Source: Algoriphagus sp.
GTDB taxonomy: Bacteria; Bacteroidota; Bacteroidia; Cytophagales; Cyclobacteriaceae
DNA: 64,000 bases
Reading direction: 5' to 3'
Assembly: GCA_023653075.1 (NCBI GenBank)
Contig: JAMNXQ010000006.1
Span: 1 to 64,000, forward strand
Part shown: positions 59,503 to 64,000 of the stretch, in pieces
Layout: each line of letters begins with the position of its first letter
Numbering within the stretch: the stretch's first letter is position 1
Notes under the pieces: generated by a model
What the model was told of the DNA's origin: nothing
What the model saw: only the letters and a program-made list of their open reading frames with translations
Database searches by the model: none
Program-made: the position numbers and the translations under genes

Positions 59503-60813
59503 ATGCTGCATAGACTCGTCCTCATAGTTTCGCTATTTCTTGCAGGAGCCAGTCTTCAGGCTCAAGGGTTTTTAACGAATCGTTCCACGCTGTATGCTTT
59601 GACGGGTACCTCTGGAGCAAACTTGAGCCAATTCAATACGCTACTCAAGGAACGGGGTCAACTTCCCATTCCCAATCGCTACAATTCCTTTGGCTTGGGT
59701 TATCAGGCTAGATTGAATGATTTTATTTTTGGATTAGAAGTCACCCAACACCAAAGCCGAACGGCTGATTTGGGAATGCATCGCTTTCAATACCGAACTT
59801 CTCGCGCTTTGGTGAACCTGGGCTATTCGCTTACCGAAGAAGGGAAGTTTCAACTGATCCATTATTTATCCATGGGATTGGGTTACATGAATGTACAAAT
59901 GCTTCCTCAGGTGCAATCTAAAGATCTGAAAACTTTCCTCAAAGACCCAGGACAAGGGTTTGTCTTGCGAGAGCATGATATCCAACGTGGAACTTCCAAT
60001 TACGGCAACTTCTTGACTGAAATTGGATTTCAAATCTCCTATGATTTCCCCATTCCCCATCGAAAAGAGGCCTTGGAAATTATAGCCAAGGCTGGGTATT
60101 CCTTCAGTCCTTTTGAGAACGGGTGGGACCTGAATGGAATTTCCTTTGATAATGCACAAGCCGGAGCCTTTTTCCGAGTAGGAACCGGTATTAGTCTTCC
60201 TGACCGCAATTTTTTCTACAAGGATGCTACGATCGGAGCTTCTCTGATTCGTGGAATCCACTTTTCCAAACCCGAGAAGTTTAATTCCTATTTGAAAGAG
60301 CAGGGATACAAGACTTTCGAAGGTAGGCCATCTCAGTTAGGGCTACGAATCTTGGGGGAAACAGATGGCTTCCTCTATGGGATGGATGTATTTAATGTGG
60401 CCCTAAATGGACGCGCCAGTAGCACCCAAACTCACAGTTTGAACAGCTTGCGGATCTATGCCAACGTGGGAAAAAAAATCTTTCAATACAAAAATTGGGG
60501 GATAGGAGGGCTAGCGGGGCTGGGCTATGGCAACCTGCGTTATTCCTTGCTAAAGGATCAAAAACCAGATTTTCCAGCTTTGCTCGATCAACGAAATTTT
60601 GATGGGTACCTCCGGAAGTCCGGTATTTTTCTCAAACCAGAAGTGCACCTAGAATATGGGTTGCCGATGACCAAAGGCAAGTTGTTTGACCTGGTATTCA
60701 CTACCTCTGCAGGTTATGAACAGGCATTTCCTGGTTTCAAGTTGGGTGGAATCTCCATGAACTCTTACCAGTCGGGTCCATTTGTGACTTTTGGGATGGG
60801 AATTCGTCCCTAA
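59503..60813 (+). CDS. exported protein with two-fold internal duplication, predicted OM barrel
   Basis: Signal peptide; two related halves. Confidence 0.6.
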   Translation: MLHRLVLIVSLFLAGASLQAQGFLTNRSTLYALTGTSGANLSQFNTLLKERGQLPIPNRYNSFGLGYQARLNDFIFGLEVTQHQSRTADLGMHRFQYRTSRALVNLGYSLTEEGKFQLIHYLSMGLGYMNVQMLPQVQSKDLKTFLKDPGQGFVLREHDIQRGTSNYGNFLTEIGFQISYDFPIPHRKEALEIIAKAGYSFSPFENGWDLNGISFDNAQAGAFFRVGTGISLPDRNFFYKDATIGASLIRGIHFSKPEKFNSYLKEQGYKTFEGRPSQLGLRILGETDGFLYGMDVFNVALNGRASSTQTHSLNSLRIYANVGKKIFQYKNWGIGGLAGLGYGNLRYSLLKDQKPDFPALLDQRNFDGYLRKSGIFLKPEVHLEYGLPMTKGKLFDLVFTTSAGYEQAFPGFKLGGISMNSYQSGPFVTFGMGIRP

Positions 60814-60909
60814 CAATCTTCTGTTTTTTTTAGAAAAAACTAGTATTTACCAAGTGAAAAAGGAACTACATTCTGGTTTATTCAAATTTTTGCCTTACTT
60901 TTACACTAA

Positions 60910-61009
60910 CTTATCGAGAAAGACCGAGGGAAGGGCCCTATGACGTCTTAGCAACCTGTAAACAAGGTGCTAACTCCCCTCCTGGATTATGCCAGGAACA
61001 GATGAGATG
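60910..61009 (+). promoter_or_regulatory. SAM-I (S-box) riboswitch
   Basis: CTTATCgag...GAGGGAagGGCCC tatGacgtcttaGCAACCtg...AGGTGCTAact...GATGAG; P1 CTTATC/GATGAG; upstream of metH. Confidence 0.88.
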
Positions 61010-61072
61010 ATTAGTACGAATACCTACTTTTCTCCGTGTTTTGCTCGATTCGTTTTTTCAACTTAAACAACC

Positions 61073-62131
61073 ATGAGACAAAACAGAACGGAACTACTGC
61101 TTCAAGCGGTCAATTCCAGGGTTTTAATTTTAGATGGTGCCATGGGTACCATGATTCAGCGTTACACGCTGTCCGAAGATGATTTTCGAACTCCTGGGTT
61201 AAAAGATCATCCTAAGGCTTTAAAAGGCAATAACGACCTGCTTTCCCTAAGTAGACCCGATATCATTCGTGACATCCACTTGGAGTATTTGAAGGCAGGT
61301 TCTGATATCATTGAAACAAATACTTTTTCCGGAACCACCATCGCCCAGGAGGATTATGGATTGCCTCACTTAGCGTATGCGATCAATTTTGAATCGGCCA
61401 AACTTGCACGGGAAGTAGCAGATGCCTACAGCCAAACCACTCCGGATAAGCCTCGCTTTGTGGCAGGTGCCATGGGACCTACCAACCGGACCGCATCCAT
61501 CTCTCCAGATGTAAATGATCCCGGCTACCGAGCCATCACTTTTGACCAATTGGCCGAAGCTTATGCGGAGCAGGTTCGGGGGCTTTTGGACGGGGGAGTA
61601 GATATCATCCTAGTGGAGACAATCTTCGATACCCTCAATGCCAAAGCGGCGCTCTATGCCATCCAAGCGGTGTATGAGGAACGAAATATTCCCCTAGATC
61701 CCAAAGAGGGAGGCATTCCCATTATGATTTCTGGCACCATCACGGATGCCTCAGGGCGAACCCTCTCAGGACAAACCACCGAAGCCTTTCTGATTTCTGT
61801 TTCCCACGTACCCTTGTTCTCTGTCGGCCTCAATTGTGCCTTGGGAGCAAAGGAATTGCGCCCCTACCTGAAAGTATTGGCACAAGAGGCACCATTCTAT
61901 GTCTCTGCCTATCCAAATGCTGGCCTTCCAAATGAATTTGGTGCCTATGACCAGGGAGCTAGTGAAATGGCAGACCAGGTACGAGACTTTTTGAAAGAAG
62001 GAATGCTCAATATTTTGGGAGGATGTTGCGGCACTACTCCAGACCATATTCGTGCACTAGCAAATCTGGCAGTAGACTATTCCCCACGAAAAATTGATCA
62101 GCTAACGGAAGAGGAGGAGCATCATGCCTAA
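61073..62131 (+). CDS. metH: homocysteine-binding module of methionine synthase (split MetH, N-terminal part)
   Basis: [55 protein letters not shown]. Confidence 0.93.
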   Translation: MRQNRTELLLQAVNSRVLILDGAMGTMIQRYTLSEDDFRTPGLKDHPKALKGNNDLLSLSRPDIIRDIHLEYLKAGSDIIETNTFSGTTIAQEDYGLPHLAYAINFESAKLAREVADAYSQTTPDKPRFVAGAMGPTNRTASISPDVNDPGYRAITFDQLAEAYAEQVRGLLDGGVDIILVETIFDTLNAKAALYAIQAVYEERNIPLDPKEGGIPIMISGTITDASGRTLSGQTTEAFLISVSHVPLFSVGLNCALGAKELRPYLKVLAQEAPFYVSAYPNAGLPNEFGAYDQGASEMADQVRDFLKEGMLNILGGCCGTTPDHIRALANLAVDYSPRKIDQLTEEEEHHA

Positions 62132-64000
62132 GCAAAATTATTTGAAACTCTCCGGCCTTGAGCCTTTGGTCTTTACCCCTACGCTCAACTTTGTGAATGT
62201 AGGAGAGCGAACCAATATCACCGGCTCCAAGAAATTTGCCCGCCTAATCCTCAATGGGCAATACGACGAGGCCCTCGATATCGCCTTGGATCAAGTTCGA
62301 GGAGGTGCTCAAATCCTGGACGTCTGCATGGACGAAGGAATGCTGGACGGGGAATTTGCGATGGTACGTTTCCTGAACCTGATTGCTTCTGAACCTGAAA
62401 TCAGCCGGATTCCCATCATGATTGATAGCTCCAAGTGGAGCATCATCCTGTCAGGATTAAAGTGTGTGCAGGGAAAAGGCATCGTCAACTCCATTTCCCT
62501 AAAGAATGGAGAGGAGGAATTTATCCATCAAGCCAAAACCATCAAAAAATTTGGGGCCGCAGTGGTGGTCATGGCCTTTGATGAATTAGGACAGGCAGAC
62601 ACCTACGAGCGACGCATCCAAATCTGTGAACGCAGCTACCGAATCCTCGTAGATCAGGTGAAATTTAATCCACAGGACATCATTTTTGACCCGAATATCT
62701 TCCCAGTGGCTACAGGCATGGAGGAGCACCGCAAGAATGCCCTTGATTTCTTCCATGCCACACGCTGGATTAAGGAAAATCTTCCAGGAGCCAAGGTCAG
62801 TGGGGGCGTGAGCAACGTATCCTTTTCTTTCCGTGGAAATGACCCTGTACGTGAAGCCATGCACGCAGCCTTTCTGTACCATGCCATCAAGCATGGGATG
62901 GATATGGGTATTGTCAATCCAACGCTTTTGGAAGTGTACGACGACATTGACAAGGAACTACTAGAGCGGGTAGAAGATGTATTGTTTGACCGGAAAGAAG
63001 ATGCTACCGAACGCTTATTGGACTTTGCAGAGACTGTAAAGTCAGCAGATAAAAAAGAAGTAGTCAACGAGGCCTGGAGATCAGCACCTGTAGCCAAGCG
63101 AATTGAACATGCGCTAGTCAAAGGGATCTTGGACTTTATCCTCGAGGATACCGAGGCAGCACGACTTGAATTGGTCAATCCTTTGAAAGTGATCGAAGGT
63201 CCTTTGATGGATGGGATGAATGTGGTGGGGGACTTGTTTGGGGAAGGAAAAATGTTCTTACCTCAGGTAGTGAAGTCTGCTCGGGTAATGAAGAAGGCCG
63301 TGGCCTACCTCGAACCATTCATGCCACTTCCTGAAGAGGGGCAAGCCGCTTCTTCCTTGAAGAAGATCTTATTGGCTACCGTCAAAGGTGATGTGCACGA
63401 TATCGGTAAAAATATCGTAGGGGTGGTTTTGGCTTGCAATAGCTACCAGATCATCGACCTAGGAGTGATGGTGGATGCTCAAAAAATCATCGACGAAGCC
63501 GTCAAAAACAAGGTAGATATCATTGGCTTGAGTGGTTTGATCACTCCTTCCCTAGATGAAATGGTGAATGTGGCCTCCGAAATGGAGCGCCAAGGCCTTA
63601 GGATTCCCTTGTTGATTGGTGGAGCCACTACTTCAAGAATTCATACCGCGGTAAAGATTGACCCCGTCTATTCGGGTCCCGTAGTGCACGTGAGTGATGC
63701 GAGTAAGTCTGTGCCCATTGCTGGAGAGTCAATTTCTCCAGATACTAGGGATTCCTTCCGCGTGCAACTCAAGGAAACCTACCGACAATTGCGTGTTGAG
63801 CATGAGGCAAAGCAAACAATCAAGCAGTTGATCTCCTACACCGAAGCCAAGCGAAACCCAGTTTCCATTCAATGGGAGGGATGCCAACCTGAAGCCCCGA
63901 AGGTGTTGGGTAGAACGGTCCTTGATGACTTAGACTTGAACATCATTCGCAATTACATCGACTGGACTCCATTTTTCAGTACTTGGATGCTGGCAGGGAA
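62124..64000 (+). CDS. metH: methionine synthase pterin-binding + cobalamin-binding part, truncated by window end
   Basis: ATG 62124 overlaps upstream stop by 8 nt; [44 protein letters not shown]. Confidence 0.93.
   Translation, partial: MPKQNYLKLSGLEPLVFTPTLNFVNVGERTNITGSKKFARLILNGQYDEALDIALDQVRGGAQILDVCMDEGMLDGEFAMVRFLNLIASEPEISRIPIMIDSSKWSIILSGLKCVQGKGIVNSISLKNGEEEFIHQAKTIKKFGAAVVVMAFDELGQADTYERRIQICERSYRILVDQVKFNPQDIIFDPNIFPVATGMEEHRKNALDFFHATRWIKENLPGAKVSGGVSNVSFSFRGNDPVREAMHAAFLYHAIKHGMDMGIVNPTLLEVYDDIDKELLERVEDVLFDRKEDATERLLDFAETVKSADKKEVVNEAWRSAPVAKRIEHALVKGILDFILEDTEAARLELVNPLKVIEGPLMDGMNVVGDLFGEGKMFLPQVVKSARVMKKAVAYLEPFMPLPEEGQAASSLKKILLATVKGDVHDIGKNIVGVVLACNSYQIIDLGVMVDAQKIIDEAVKNKVDIIGLSGLITPSLDEMVNVASEMERQGLRIPLLIGGATTSRIHTAVKIDPVYSGPVVHVSDASKSVPIAGESISPDTRDSFRVQLKETYRQLRVEHEAKQTIKQLISYTEAKRNPVSIQWEGCQPEAPKVLGRTVLDDLDLNIIRNYIDWTPFFSTWMLAG

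Overview
64-kb stretch of what looks like a Bacteroidetes (Cytophagales/Algoriphagus-like) chromosome: about 55 protein genes, mostly single-copy housekeeping and envelope genes. I saw no rRNA, tRNA, IS transposase, phage gene or CRISPR array. Clearest non-coding elements: a SAM-I (S-box) riboswitch upstream of a split metH (60.9 kb), a family of about 146-bp intergenic repeats with 10-bp inverted termini, several intrinsic terminators, and a few TTG-N17-20-TAnnTTTG Bacteroidetes promoters. Most notable: (1) a sulfane-sulfur/thiosulfate region (thioredoxin, CstB-like persulfide dioxygenase with a degenerate and an intact rhodanese domain, two half-size YeeE/YedE transporters, a TsdA-like dihaem cytochrome coupled to an outer-membrane barrel), in which the cstB-yeeE-yeeE block lies between two same-orientation copies of the 146-bp repeat; (2) a solitary Cas6-like endoribonuclease with no visible cas genes or array; (3) an exported helix-hairpin-helix protein fused to a predicted outer-membrane barrel, paired with a second OM protein; (4) candidate structured RNAs and microproteins in intergenic gaps. 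Family assignments were made by reading motifs; no database search was run.
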